From Allodiplogaster sudhausi (lineage: Eukaryota > Nematoda > Chromadorea > Rhabditida > Diplogasteridae): DNA of 64,000 nucleotides. Both the position numbers and the translations under genes were made by a program. Of this stretch, positions 12,022 to 24,136 are shown piece after piece. Position 1 is the first letter of the stretch. Each line of letters opens with the position of its first letter. The DNA lies in NCBI GenBank assembly GCA_945643635.1, contig CALZFC010000354.1, positions 2,120,001 to 2,184,000 of the forward strand, given 5' to 3'. The notes below the pieces were generated by a model. That model was given only the letters and a program-made list of their open reading frames with translations. It did not search any database and had not been told where the DNA came from.

Positions 12022-12655
12022 TCACGATGACGCCTGAGAAAGTTCGGATCGCTTGGCTGCAGTGCAATCTCGTCGCTTGCGGCGCTTGCAGCAGCAAGGG
12101 CAGCAACTGCAGAATTTCAGAGTAAAAAATGATCCTTTGAAAATGCCAAGAGACAGACTAAATCTTACCCGCAACCGCAGCATCCACATCCACATCCGCA
12201 GCAGGGACAGCAGCAGCAGTTGTTGCAGCAGTTATTGCAGCAGCAGTTGTGGCAGCAGCAACACTTTTTGCAGCAACAACAACAGCACTTCTTGCAGCAG
12301 CAACAATGGTTGCAGCACTGAATTCAAATTCTTATGGTTAGATTACTCAAGTTTTGACCCATTTCAGAGATATTCAAAGGATTCCGACGTTATTGCAGCA
12401 ATTGTTGCAGCAGTTATTGCAGCAACCGCCACAGCAACCACAGCATCGCTTGTCTCTTCCGGCCACCGAAGTCAAGTTAGAAGACGGCTTTGTGGTGAAG
12501 GAGTTGAAGCGAGCAACAGCAGCTGAAGGAACTGGCGGAGTCTGTGGAGAGGGTGTTGGTGTCGGAGATGGAAGAGACTTCTGGGGGACTGTCGCTGCCA
12601 AAGAAAGTCCAGCCAGGAAGGTCACGAGAAGAATAGTGGAAGTGATGGATTTCAC
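12022..12655 (-). pseudogene. Ultra-cysteine-rich secreted proprotein, copy 1 (start codon lost)
   Basis: Three exons with consistent phases: 12655-12389, 12317-12169 and 12106-12022. Exon 1 encodes a hydrophobic leader (SITSTILLVTFLAGLSLA), a Pro/Ser/Thr-rich pro-region, a dibasic site (GRDKR) and the first CC-NN-CC repeats. Exon 2 is about 63% Cys (32 of 51 residues) in runs of two to six separated by KK, NN, HN, P or G. Exon 3 ends CPCCCKRRKRR, DCTAAKRSELSQASS, stop. A TATAAAA box lies at 12707-12713 on this strand. The codon aligned with the ATG of the plus-strand copy is GTG (12653-12655), and exon 1 has no other ATG, so translation is doubtful although the rest is open. The layout suggests secretion, cleavage at basic pairs and heavy disulfide or metal bonding. 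No known family was recognised. Confidence 0.7.
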
Positions 12656-12706
12656 TGCTGTTGAGTGAAGGCGAGCCGGATGATGAACAGTCCCGGTCAA
12701 TGAAGC

Positions 12707-12713
12707 TTTTATA
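12707..12713 (-). promoter_or_regulatory. TATA box of Cys-rich copy 1
   Basis: TATAAAA within GGATAATATAAAAG, a 14-base context identical to the one upstream of copy 2. It lies 52 bp upstream of the GTG that replaces the start codon. Confidence 0.6.
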
Positions 12714-13101
12714 TTATCCTAAGATCTCTCGGACAAGAGCAGAAGAGAGAACATTAAGTGTCAAGCGAAAGAACAAACAGATCGAATGGCCAGCACTGTC
12801 GGGCGTGTTGACTTCTGAACAAATTTTGTTGTTGATACAAACTTGCACACTATGTCCCAACTAAAATTTGATAACAACGAGCTCGAAATATATATCAAAT
12901 GAGTAAGAATTGTTAATTTCCACTTAGGATATTAGAAGAAGAATGTATGTACATATTTATGAAAATGGTTTCTCATTTTGAGGTCATGGCACGAGGATAT
13001 CCGTGTGATGTACGCTTGAGATATTGTTTGCTCATGCTATTCACTCTCACCTCCAGGAAGTTCCCCTGATGATATCGCGAGGGTTCAATCTCTGGGGATA
13101 A

Positions 13102-13108
13102 TATAAAA
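13102..13108 (+). promoter_or_regulatory. TATA box of Cys-rich copy 2
   Basis: TATAAAA in the same GGATAATATAAAAG context, 51 bp upstream of the ATG at 13159. The two divergent TATA boxes are about 388 bp apart, leaving a shared bidirectional upstream region. Confidence 0.6.
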
Positions 13109-13158
13109 GTGCTTAGTCCATCGGGTAATTCGTCACCCAGCCTTGCTTCACTCTAGCG

Positions 13159-13810
13159 ATGAAATCCGTCATTTACACTGTTCTTCTCGTTACCTTCCAC
13201 TTCCGGTCTTTTTTCCTTGGCAGCGACACAAGTCCCCCCGAAGTCTCCTCCATCTCCGACACCAACACCCTCTCCACAGACTCCGCCAGTTCCTTCAGCT
13301 GCTGTTGCTCTCTTCAACTCCTTCACCACAAAGTCTTCTAACTTGACTTCGGTGGCCGGAAGAGACAAGCGATGCTTTGGTTGATGTGGCGGTTGCTGCA
13401 ATAACTGCTGCAACAATTGCTGCAATAACGTCGGAATCCTTTGAATATCTCTGAAATGGGTCAAAACTTGAGTAATCTAACCATAAGAATTTGAATTCAG
13501 TGCTGCAACCACTGTTGCTGCTGCAAGAAGTGCTGTTGTTGTTGCTGCAAAAAGTGTTGCTGCTGCCACAACTGCTGCTGTGGCAATCGCAACTGCAATA
13601 ACTGCTGCAACAGCTGCTGCTGCTGTCCCTGCTGCGGATGTGGATGTGGATGCTGCGGTTGCGGGTAAGTTTTGGTTTGTCTCTTGTCATTTTCATGGGA
13701 TGATTTTTACACTGAAATTCTGCAGTTGCTACCCTTGCTGCTGCAAGCGACGCAAGCGACGAGATTGCACAGCGGCCAAGCGATCCGAAATTCCTCAGCC
13801 GTCCTCGTGA
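13159..13810 (+). pseudogene. Ultra-cysteine-rich secreted proprotein, copy 2 (frameshift and TGA)
   Basis: Inverted duplicate of copy 1 with the same three exons: 13159-13429, 13501-13664 and 13726-13810. It keeps the ATG (MKSVIYTVLLVTF), but exon 1 is four bases longer than copy 1 and leaves the ancestral frame. In that ancestral frame a TGA replaces a Cys codon just after the dibasic site (DKRCFG, stop, CGG). Exon 2 is open, with 33 Cys in about 55 residues. Exon 3 ends KRRKRRDCTAAKRSE, IPQPSS, stop. The splice sites (GTCGGA and GTAAG donors, TTCAG and TGCAG acceptors) are conserved in both copies. Confidence 0.68.
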
Positions 13811-14125
13811 AATGCTAAAACAAATTATTGCCTAAGTTAAAAAAGTTTATCAATATTATTAATTTATTGACCCATCTCCTGAATAAACTTTTTTCAACAA
13901 TGAAGTTATGATTAAGAAACAAAAAGAATCATGAATCATGATAAAAAGGCAAGGTGAGTATGAAGGGCAGTATAGAAAAAAACCAACTCGGAGACGTTAA
14001 AGAAAACAGTAATGCAATAAAAATGCGGTTTAAACTAAAGATGTCACAAATTCACAGCATACGAGAGCATTTTAAAGAGAGTGCCTTCAAGAGAACCAGC
14101 TAAATTTAAAGTGCACTATCTACTT
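13811..14125. other. Unique spacer before the satellite
   Basis: No gene or repeat was recognised. Confidence 0.5.
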
Positions 14126-14129
14126 GGAT

Positions 14130-17100
14130 TACCCATAATATGATTTCCACGTTCATCCTGACTTTTATATCGCCGAATACGATTACAACTTATTCCATAC
14201 AGCAGCTTTACTAGTTTATCAACCTTTCGATATGACCTGTCACTGCGATTACTTAGAAAAAATGAACGTTTTCATATCGTTATGCAAGACATTCGAATGC
14301 CTTTAACTTTTCTAAATTATAACCAACACAATAATAGTTTATAAACGTCTGGGTATATAATATGATTTCCACGTTCATCATGACTTCTATATTGCCGAAT
14401 ACGATTACAACATATTCTATCTAGCATCTAGACCAGATGAAGGATCTACTAGTTTATGAACCTTTCGATATGAGCTGTCAATGCTATAATTTAGACAAAA
14501 GAACCTTTTCATATCGTTATGCAGGACATTCGAATGCCTTGAACTTTTTTAAATTTAACCAACACAAGAATAGTTTATAAACGTATGAGTATATAATATG
14601 ATTTCCACGTTCATCTTGACCTCAATATTGCGGAATACGATTACAACTTATTTTATATAGCAGCTAGACCGGATGAAGGATCTACCTTTCGATATGAGCT
14701 GTCAATGCTATAATTTAGACAAAAGAACCTTTTCATATCGTTATGCAGGACATTCGAATGCCTTGAACTTTTTTTAATTTAACCAACACAAGAATAGTTT
14801 ATAAACGTATGAGTATATAATATGATTTCCACGTTCATCTTGACGTCAATATTGCGGAATACGATTACAACTTATTTTATATAGCAGCTAGACCGGATGA
14901 AGGATCTACTAGTTTATGAACCTTTCGATATGAGCTGTCAATGCTATAATTTAGACAAAAGAACCTTTTCATATCGTTATGCAGGACATTCGAATGCCTT
15001 GAACTTTTTTTAATTTTAACCAACACAAGAATAGTTTATAAACGTATGAGTATATAATATGATTTCCACGTTCATCTTGACCTCAATATTGCGGAATACG
15101 ATTACAACTTATTTTATATAGCAGCTAGACCGGATGAAGGATTTACTAGTTTATGAACCTTTCGATATGAGCTGTCAATGCTATAATTTAGACAAGAGAA
15201 CCTTTTCATATCGTTATGCAGGACATTCGAATGCTTGAACTTTTTTTTAATTTTAACCAACACAAGAATAGTTTATAAACGTATGAGTATATAATATGAT
15301 TTCCACGTTCATCTTGACCTCAATATTGCGGAATACGATTACAACTTATTTTATATAGCAGCTAGACCGGATGAAGGATTTACTAGTTTATGAACCTTTC
15401 GATATGAGCTGTCAATGCGATGACTAAGAAAAAGAAACCTTTTCATATCGTTATGCAGGACATTCGAATGCCTTGAACTTTTTTAAATTTAACCAACACA
15501 AGAATAGTTTATAAACGTATGAGTATATAATATGATTTCCACGTTCATCTTGACCTCAATATTGCGGAATACGATTACAACTTATTTTATATAGCAGCTA
15601 GACCGGATGAAGGATCTACTAGTTTATGAACCTTTCGATATGAGCTGTCAATGCTATAATTTAGACAAAAGAACCTTTTCATATCGTTATGCAGGACATT
15701 CGAATGCCTTGAACTTTTTTTTAATTTTAACCAACACAAGAATAGTTTATAAACGTATGAGTATATAATATGATTTCCACGTTCATCTTGACCTCAATAT
15801 TGCGGAATACGATTACAACTTATTTTATATAGCAGCTAGACCGGATGAAGGATCTACTAGTTTATGAACCTTTCGATATGAGCTGTCAATGCTATAATTT
15901 AGACAAAAGAACCTTTTCATATCGTTATGCAGGACATTCGAATGTCTTGAACTTTTTTTAATTTACCCAACACAAGAATAGTTTATAAACGTATGAGTAT
16001 ATAATATGATTTCCACGTTCATCTTGACGTCAATATTGCGGAATACGATTACAACTTATTTTATATAGCAGCTAGACCGGATGAAGGATCTACTAGTTTA
16101 TGAACCTTTCGATATGAGCTGTCAATGCTATAATTTAGACAAAAGAACCTTTTCATATCGTTATGCAGGACATTCGAAGGCCTTGAACTTTTTTTAATTT
16201 TAACCAACACAAGAATAGTTTATAAACGTATGAGTATATAATATGATTTCCACGTTCATCTTGACCTCAATATTGCGGAATACGATTACAACTTATTTTA
16301 TATAGCAGCTAGACCGGATGAAGGATTTACTAGTTTATGAACCTTTCGATATGAGCTGTCAATGCTATAATTTAGACAAGAGAACCTTTTCATATCGTTA
16401 TGCAGGACATTCGAATGCCTTGAACTTTTTTTTAATTTTAACCAACACAAGAATAGTTTATAAACGTATGAGTATATAATATGATTTCCACGTTCATCTT
16501 GACCTCAATATTGCGGAATACGATTACAACTTATTTTATATAGCAGCTAGACCGGATGAAGGATCTACTAGTTTATGAACCTTTCGATATGAGCTGTCAA
16601 TGCTATAATTTAGACAAAAGAACCTTTTCATATCGTTATGCAGGACATTCGAATGTCTTGAACTTTTTTTAATTTAACCAACACAAGAATAGTTTATAAA
16701 CGTATGAGTATATAATATGATTTCCACGTTCATCTTGACGTCAATATTGCGGAATACGATTACAACTTATTTTATATAGCAGCTAGACCGGATGAAGGAT
16801 CTACTAGTTTATGAACCTTTAGATATGAGCTGTCAATGCTATAATTTAGACAAAAGAACCTTTTCATATCGTTATGCAGGACATTCGAAGGCCTTGAACT
16901 TTTTTTAATTTTAACCAACACAAGAATAGTTTATAAACGTATGAGTATATAATATGATTTCCACGTTCATCTTGACCTCAATATTGCGGAATACGATTAC
17001 AACTTATTTTATATAGCAGCTAGACCGGATGAAGGATTTACTAGTTTATGAACCTTTCGATATGAGCTGTCAATGCTATAATTTAGACAAGAGAACCTTT

Positions 17101-20100
17101 TCATATCGTTATGCAGGACATTCGAATGCCTTGAACTTTTTTTAATTTTAACCAACACAAGAATAGTTTATAAACGTATGAGTATATAATATGATTTCCA
17201 CGTTCATCTTGACCTCAATATTGCGGAATACGATTACAACTTATTTTATATAGCAGCTAGACCGGATGAAGGATTTACTAGTTTATGAACCTTTCGATAT
17301 GAGCTGTCAATGCGATGACTAAGAAAAAGAAACCTTTTCATATCGTTATGCAGGACATTCGAATGCCTTGAACTTTTTTTAATTTAACCAACACAAGAAT
17401 AGTTTATAAACGTATGAGTATATAATATGATTTCCACGTTCATCTTGACCTCAATATTGCGGAATACGATTACAACTTATTTTATATAGCAGCTAGACCG
17501 GATGAACGATCTACTAGTTTATGAACCTTTCGATATGAGCTGTCAATGCTATAATTTAGACAAAAGAACCTTTTCATATCGTTATGCAGGACATTCGAAT
17601 GCCTTGAACTTTTTTTTAATTTTAACCAACACAAGAATAGTTTATAAACGTATGAGTATATAATATGATTTCCACGTTCATCTTGACCTCAATATTGCGG
17701 AATACGATTACAACTTATTTTATATAGCAGCTAGACCGGATGAAGGATCTACTAGTTTATGAACCTTTCGATATGAGCTGTCAATGCTATAATTTAGACA
17801 AAAGAACCTTTTCATATCGTTATGCAGGACATTTGAATGCCTTGAACTTTTTTTAATTTAACCAACACAAGAATAGTTTATAAACGTATGAGTATATAAT
17901 ATGATTTCCACGTTCATCTTGACGTCAATATTGCGGAATACGATTACAACTTATTTTATATAGCAGCTAGACCGGATGAAGGATCTACTAGTTTATGAAC
18001 CTTTCGATATGAGCTGTCAATGCTATAATTTAGACAAAAGAACCTTTTCATATCGTTATGCAGGACATTCGAAGGCCTTGAACTTTTTTAAATTTTAACC
18101 ATCACAAGAATAGTTTATAAACGTATGAGTATATAATATGATTTCCACGTTCATCTTGACCTCAATATTGCGGAATACGATTACAACTTATTTTATATAG
18201 CAGCTAGACCGGATGAAGGATTTGCTAGTTTATGAACCTTTCGATATGAGCTGTCAATGCTATAATTTAGACAAGAGAACCTTTTCATATCGTTATGCAG
18301 GACATTCGAATGCCTTGAACTTTTTTTTAATTTTAACCAACACAAGAATAGTTTATAAACGTATGAGTATATAATATGATTTCCACGTTCATCTTGACCT
18401 CAATATTGCGGAATACGATTACAACTTATTTTATATAGCAGCTAGACCGGATGAAGGATCTACTAGTTTATGAACCTTTCGATATGAGCTGTCAATGCTA
18501 TAATTTAGACAAAAGAACCTTTTCATATCGTTATGCAGGACATTCGAATGTCTTGAACTTTTTTTAATTTAACCAACACAAGAATAGTTTATAAACGTAT
18601 GAGTATATAATATGATTTCCACGTTCATCTTGACGTCAATATTGCGGAATACGATTACAACTTATTTTATATAGCAGCTAGACTGGATGAAGGATCTACT
18701 AGTTTATGAACCTTTCGATATGAGCTGTCAATGCTATAATTTAGACAAAAGAACCTTTTCATATCGTTATGCAGGACATTCGAAGGCCTTGAACTTTTTT
18801 TAATTTTAACCAACACAAGAATAGTTTATAAACGTATGAGTATATAATATGATTTCCACGTTCATCTTGACCTCAATATTGCGGAATACGATTACAACTT
18901 ATTTTATATAGCAGCTAGACCGGATGAAGGATTTGCTAGTTTATGAACCTTTCGATATGAGCTGTCAATGCTATAATTTAGACAAGAGAACCTTTTCATA
19001 TCGTTATGCAGGACATTCGAATGCCTTGAACTTTTTTTTAATTTTAACCAACACAAGAATAGTTTATAAACGTATGAGTATATAATATGATTTCCACGTT
19101 CATCTTGACCTCAATATTGCGGAATACGATTACAACTTATTTTATATAGCAGCTAGACCGGATGAAGGATCTACTAGTTTATGAACCTTTCGATATGAGC
19201 TGTCAATGCGATGACTAAGAAAAAGAAACCTTTTCATATCGTTATGCAGGACATTCGAATGCCTTGAACTTTTTTTAATTTAACCAACACAAGAATAGTT
19301 TATAAACGTATGAGTATATAATATGATTTCCACGTTCATCTTGACCTCAATATTGCGGAATACGATTACAACTTATTTTATATAGTAGCTAGACCGGATG
19401 AAGGATCTACTAGTTTATGAACCTTTCGATATGAGCTGTCAATGCTATAATTTAGACAAAAGAACCTTTTCATATCGTTATGCAGGACATTCGAATGCCT
19501 TGAACTTTTTTTTAATTTTAACCAACACAAGAATAGTTTATAAACGTATGAGTATATAATATGATTTCCACGTTCATCTTGACCTCAATATTGCGGAATA
19601 CGATTACAACTTATTTTATATAGCAGCTAGACCGGATGAAGGATCTACTAGTTTATGAACCTTTCGATATGAGCTGTCAATGCTATAATTTAGACAAAAG
19701 AACCATTTCATATCGTTATGCAGGACATTTGAATGCCTTGAACTTTTTTTAATTTTAACCAACACAAGAATAGTTTATAAACGTATGAGTATATAATATG
19801 ATTTCCACGTTCATCTTGACCTCAATATTGCGGAATACGATTACAACTTATTTTATATAGCAGCTAGACCGGATGAAGGATCTACTAGTTTATGAACCTT
19901 TCGATATGAGCTGTCAATGCTATAATTTAGACAAAAGAACCTTTTCATATCGTTATGCAGGACATTCGAAGGCCTTGAACTTTTTTTAATTTTAACCAAC
20001 ACAAGAATAGTTTATAAACGTATGAGTATATAATATGATTTCCACGTTCATCTTGACCTCAATATTGCGGAATACGATTACAACTTATTTTATATAGCAG

Positions 20101-20445
20101 CTAGACCGGATGAAGGATCTACTAGTTTATGAACCTTTCGATATGAGCTGTCAATGCTATAATTTAGACAAAAGAACCTTTTCATATCGTTATGCAGGAC
20201 ATTCGAATGCCTTGAACTTTTTTTAATTTTAACCAACACAAGAATAGTTTATAAACGTATGAGTATATAATATGATTTCCACGTTCATCTTGACCTCAAT
20301 ATTGCGGAATACGATTACAACTTATTTTATATAGCAGCTAGACCGGATGAAGGATTTACTAGTTTATGAACCTTTCGATATGAGCTGTCAATGCGATGAC
20401 TAAGAAAAAGAAACCTTTTCATATCGTTATGTAGGACAATCGAAT
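14130..20445. repeat. 237-bp satellite array with eight-monomer higher-order structure
   Basis: About 27 head-to-tail monomers of 236-238 bp. Taking GATTTCCACGTTCATC as the phase mark, starts fall at for example 15298, 15534, 17193 and 19089. The first two monomers (from 14130) are diverged and the third lacks about 14 bp; the rest are nearly identical. Diagnostic variants recur in order: a GCGATGACTAAGAAA monomer at 15298, 17193 and 19089, and between them ordered types marked by GACGTC/GACCTC, GAATGTCTT/GAAGGCCTT and TCTAC/TTTAC/TTTGC. This gives an eight-monomer unit of about 1,896 bp. The last GCGATGACT monomer follows after five units, consistent with loss of one three-monomer block. No coding capacity. 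Confidence 0.95.
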
Positions 20446-20781
20446 GTTTGCAACTTTGTCTAAATTAAATTTAACACAATAATAGTGTGTAAATGTATGG
20501 GTATCTTTCTAACTCGTCGTGTGAAAAAATTTCTCGCCTCCATTGTTATCAATGTATGCGCTTTCTGAAGTCTTAATAAAGGTAGTTTCTCCCATGTGAG
20601 AAGCGACCAAAAAGCGAGAGCTTTTACACTTTCACGGAAAGTTTTTATTCCTACATGCTTTTTTTGTAATCTTCGTCTGCGAGAACTCCTAGCTTTCACT
20701 CTTTAACAATTCTTAAATAACTTTGCACGGGACACCTTTGATTTATATGCGAGTGATTTAGAATCTTTCATCGCTTCAAGA

Positions 20782-23148
20782 ATGACTTATATCCCGCAGA
20801 TTCAAGTTCTCTGGAATCGATTCTACAATATCGAGTACAACTGCAGGTGAGATACGATTGTATTTGCAAGCAAATATCCAGTTTTATATTTAAATGAACA
20901 TTCTGTTTAGCAAAATAGCTTCGGCTGGCGAGTGGTGGACAGCGAACCGTGGAGTTCGAAGCATCCCTCTCGGTGTCTACCTCGTCCTCTTCAGCATCTT
21001 CTCCGAAGTTGCATACGCCCTCTGCCTTCGCTCGTTCTGGCAGCAACGCCAACTCGCGTGCTTTAAAGTCTGCTTTCTTTTTATTGTCGCTATGTCAGCC
21101 GTAGAATTAGGCATAAAGTGACCATTTTCAGTTTATTTATTTAAGAATTATTGCTTAGTTGTGAGAAATTCAATACAATAAATACTTCTAAAAATGAATA
21201 AATGCAGATAATGCTGCTTCTTGGCTCGATAGACGTGTGCGCATTGGTAATCTTCGCCTTCTCGACCGGTTTGTTTATCTTGACCGGCGATGTCTTCTGC
21301 AGCCGACCTCTCTTCCATTTCTGCTGGGGCGCTGCTGCACTGGGTATTCTGTCTTTTATACTTTTTAACACTAGTTTTATGGCTAGTACGGTAATGGTGG
21401 CGAAGGTTTTCGTATTCAAGCCTTTTTTTAAATTCAGGAATTTGGTGCGGAGCTTGCATGACTTCTCTTCTGCTTGCCTTCAATCGATTGCTTCACTTTA
21501 TTAGTATCGACGTGCGCATTCCGAACTTTCTTTCGGCGAGTCAACAAATTATTCATTATTTCTTATAAAGTTTATTGTAAATGTATTTATTTACATATAT
21601 CTCCGAATATAAAAAAAAACTGAAAACTTTCCGTTCAGGAGGAGAACCAGTCCTTCCTCCTCGCTATTCCCATCGTTTATATGCTTCTCATGACAATTTT
21701 CACCCCGCCAGCTCCCTTCAATTCCACCTTCACGGCATGGGCATTCAACACTTTCATTGATCCTTCCCTCGACTTGCAAGTATGCATTTCTCTAAAGCTT
21801 TATTATTATTATTTGTCAACCGATTGTAACCTCATTATAATTATGTAATTTATGTGATAGTTCACGAGTATTCCACACGTTGTCAACAACATTGCCTTGG
21901 TCGTTGGAACGGCTCTGATCTACTCTGCAATGGGTATACTCTTCAGCATCAAACGGTTTCTATTCTAAACGTTTCATATTAATTGTGAAAATATTTCATT
22001 CTGTGATAACTCATTGTGATTGTGGCCAAAAACGAGAATATACTTCCTGGTTGCAGGAAAGTATACTCGTCGACATTGGTTGGAGTGATCCTCTAGCATC
22101 ACTGATTCTAATGTGACATTCATCAACAGAATAAATAACAAAACAATGAAAGGATATGTAAAACACATTATGAACTAAAAAGGGCTGCAGACATTTCAGC
22201 AACTCACTGCCTTCGACTCGTTCAAGTGGTTCATCGCGTGCACAGAGATCGGTTAGATATACAATAGCATGTCTCTTTGCAGTGCAATGCGTCTGATTGT
22301 CTTTCCATAGAAAATAGGAAAAAAAAATCGGTTTCGTTGAGTTTCACAGCATATTTTACAGTTTAGTGATATGTACTTTCTTTCAAGTATAAATAGAGTT
22401 TTTTTAAATGGAAACGTGTTTGTAAAATTTTTCGATGATGTCATTTCTGTCGCTTTTTCAGATACTAATTCAGTCTGCATGCATTTGCTTCTTCAATATG
22501 GTCACCGCGCTCATTTACGTCTACATGCAGGTGACAAAGAATTCTTGTGCCAATGAATTCAAACATACCATTTCTTTTCAAAATTTTAATTTGGTTGCTC
22601 TGAAAAAATACAGTTTCTCCCGTACACCGAGGATCTCGTCCACGTCACGCTAATCACGCTTCCCATGACTCATGGTGAGCTGGAGCGGGAAACCATAGAG
22701 TGGATACTTGGAAAAACATGTGAGAAGTGAAGTATAGTATGAATTTGTGAATATTTCTCCCACTTTATGACTCAAAATCTATGAGCTTTTATCCGCGTGC
22801 GAGTAACTTTGTCTTCGTGTGAACAAATGTTGCTCAAACAAATTACGAATGATGTCAAGTTTTGTTTTTTATCTAACAAAACAATGTGGCATGAGAATAA
22901 GGAGTGTGGACCAAGGAACTTATTGAAATTCTGAGAGAGAGAGAGAGAGAGAATGTTGCCAGGATACTAAATGAAGGCATGCTTAAAAAGCTACGAATGC
23001 TTGGGATTCGAAAAGCGCCGAATACGCCAATTTCAAGAACCTTTCGTTTTTATCTGTTCTTCTTTTAGCCACTCCAGCGATCATCTATTTTCTACTAAAT
23101 GAACGATTTCGCCAAGGAATCCTGAGAATCTTGAAGGTTTTACAATGA
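20782..23148 (+). CDS. Serpentine chemoreceptor, class T (srt-like)
   Basis: Seven-helix GPCR of the nematode Srt family, expected in the membrane of sensory neurons; ligand unknown. Ten exons give a continuous frame of 309 codons: 20782-20846, 20911-21067, 21208-21343, 21438-21511, 21639-21779, 21861-21955, 22200-22251, 22462-22530, 22614-22674 and 23069-23148. Family marks: an N-terminal FYNIEYNCS motif before TM1 (IPLGVYLVLFSIFSEVAYAL), CFKIMLLLGSIDVCALVIF (TM2), GIWCGACMTSLLLAFNRLLH (TM3 and the following loop), FTPPAPFNSTFTAW (extracellular loop), HVVNNIALVV (TM5), QSACICFFNMVTALIYVYMQ (TM6) and HATPAIIYFLLNERFR (TM7 and tail). Every splice phase closes. Least certain is the exon 4 donor (GTGCGC at 21512), chosen because it keeps phase. 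It appears intact, and no other srt gene is seen nearby. Confidence 0.88.
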
Positions 23149-23560
23149 TATATACATATAAAGAAAATCTTGAATTGAACTATTGTTAGAAGCAAAGAAA
23201 AAGATCACAACTCAATGAGACGTTTGTAGACCCAGCATGGAAATCGAAACGTGTCAACAATTGTGGCACTTGAGGCATCGCGAACTGGCAGTATTCAGCG
23301 TTGAACGTTTCTGTTTTCTAAATTGTTAGCTTTCAGCGGTAAATAAATAAATAAATTGTATCATACTGCTTACGTGACTTCCTGTTAGAAGCGGCGAATT
23401 TCAAATGTAAAATTAAGAATTAGCCTGTCAGCTTAGATTGTGGAAGATGGGCTGAAGAATCCTAGTGCAAAATATGACAGTTCGAAGACGGAAATTTTGT
23501 GAAGAGATGTAGTGCGACAAATGTCATGAAAAATAAATGTAAACAAAAAGTTAATGAAAG
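23149..23560. other. Intergenic after the receptor, no gene seen
   Basis: A/T-rich; nothing recognised. Confidence 0.5.
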
Positions 23561-23569
23561 ACTTGCATA

Positions 23570-23990
23570 ATTTACGAGTTAAAAGTTATGACAGAAAGTC
23601 TGCCTAGTTTACTACTCAGACATCATGTCAATAAAAGCAAATCAGTATAATCTATGCTGTTCATTGATGGACGTGGCGGCTTCCAGAAGCCGGTCCTACC
23701 GCGGCCAGTGAGACATGTTCCGGACAATTCTCGAGATTTATTATACAGCCTTCAGCACCTCATTTTGTAGGCAAAGAGTAAGTCCGATCCAGGTAAACAT
23801 AAGACACGGATGACAAATGATCTGCAAAAATTAGTTTTTTTTTTGGTTCCTAAAAGTTTACTGTTCCGTATAGAAAGAGAATTATGGCAGTCTGTTCCTC
23901 AAAGTCAGTGAGTGTAAAAAGATGTCTAACCAGCTAGAGACGCTATGCAAAAGATGAGCAGTGAGTGGCTCTACACAGGCTCACACTGGT
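23570..23990. repeat. Duplicated module, left part (copy A): epoxide hydrolase 3' relic plus LSEWKK relic
   Basis: 23655-23740 aligns with the last exon of the 50.9-53.1 kb epoxide hydrolase gene (the part encoding the histidine region and C terminus, minus orientation) but is full of substitutions and frame breaks. 23880-23990 aligns on the plus strand with the exon at 2546-2650. The same pair recurs at 26755-27150 and 35790-36105. Confidence 0.6.
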
Positions 23991-24136
23991 TCATAAAAAG
24001 GGGTTTCAAAAAATGATTTGACAGTGTAACGGAAGCATTGGGATATAGCGAGTGACCACACCACGCCTGAAATTCGGCAAAGAAAGTTAGGCAAAACGGA
24101 GAAGCAAGAAGGGAGTAGAAATGTACTGAAACAACA

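Noticed and set aside
12053..12526. Gln/Ser-rich protein on the plus strand over the Cys-rich gene.
   Set aside because: It is the antisense of Cys codons (TGC gives GCA/CAG/AGC). Signal peptide, splice sites and the inverted duplicate support the minus strand.
14130..20445. CRISPR-like regular repeat.
   Set aside because: The whole 237-bp unit is repeated with no unique spacers, and the genome is animal.
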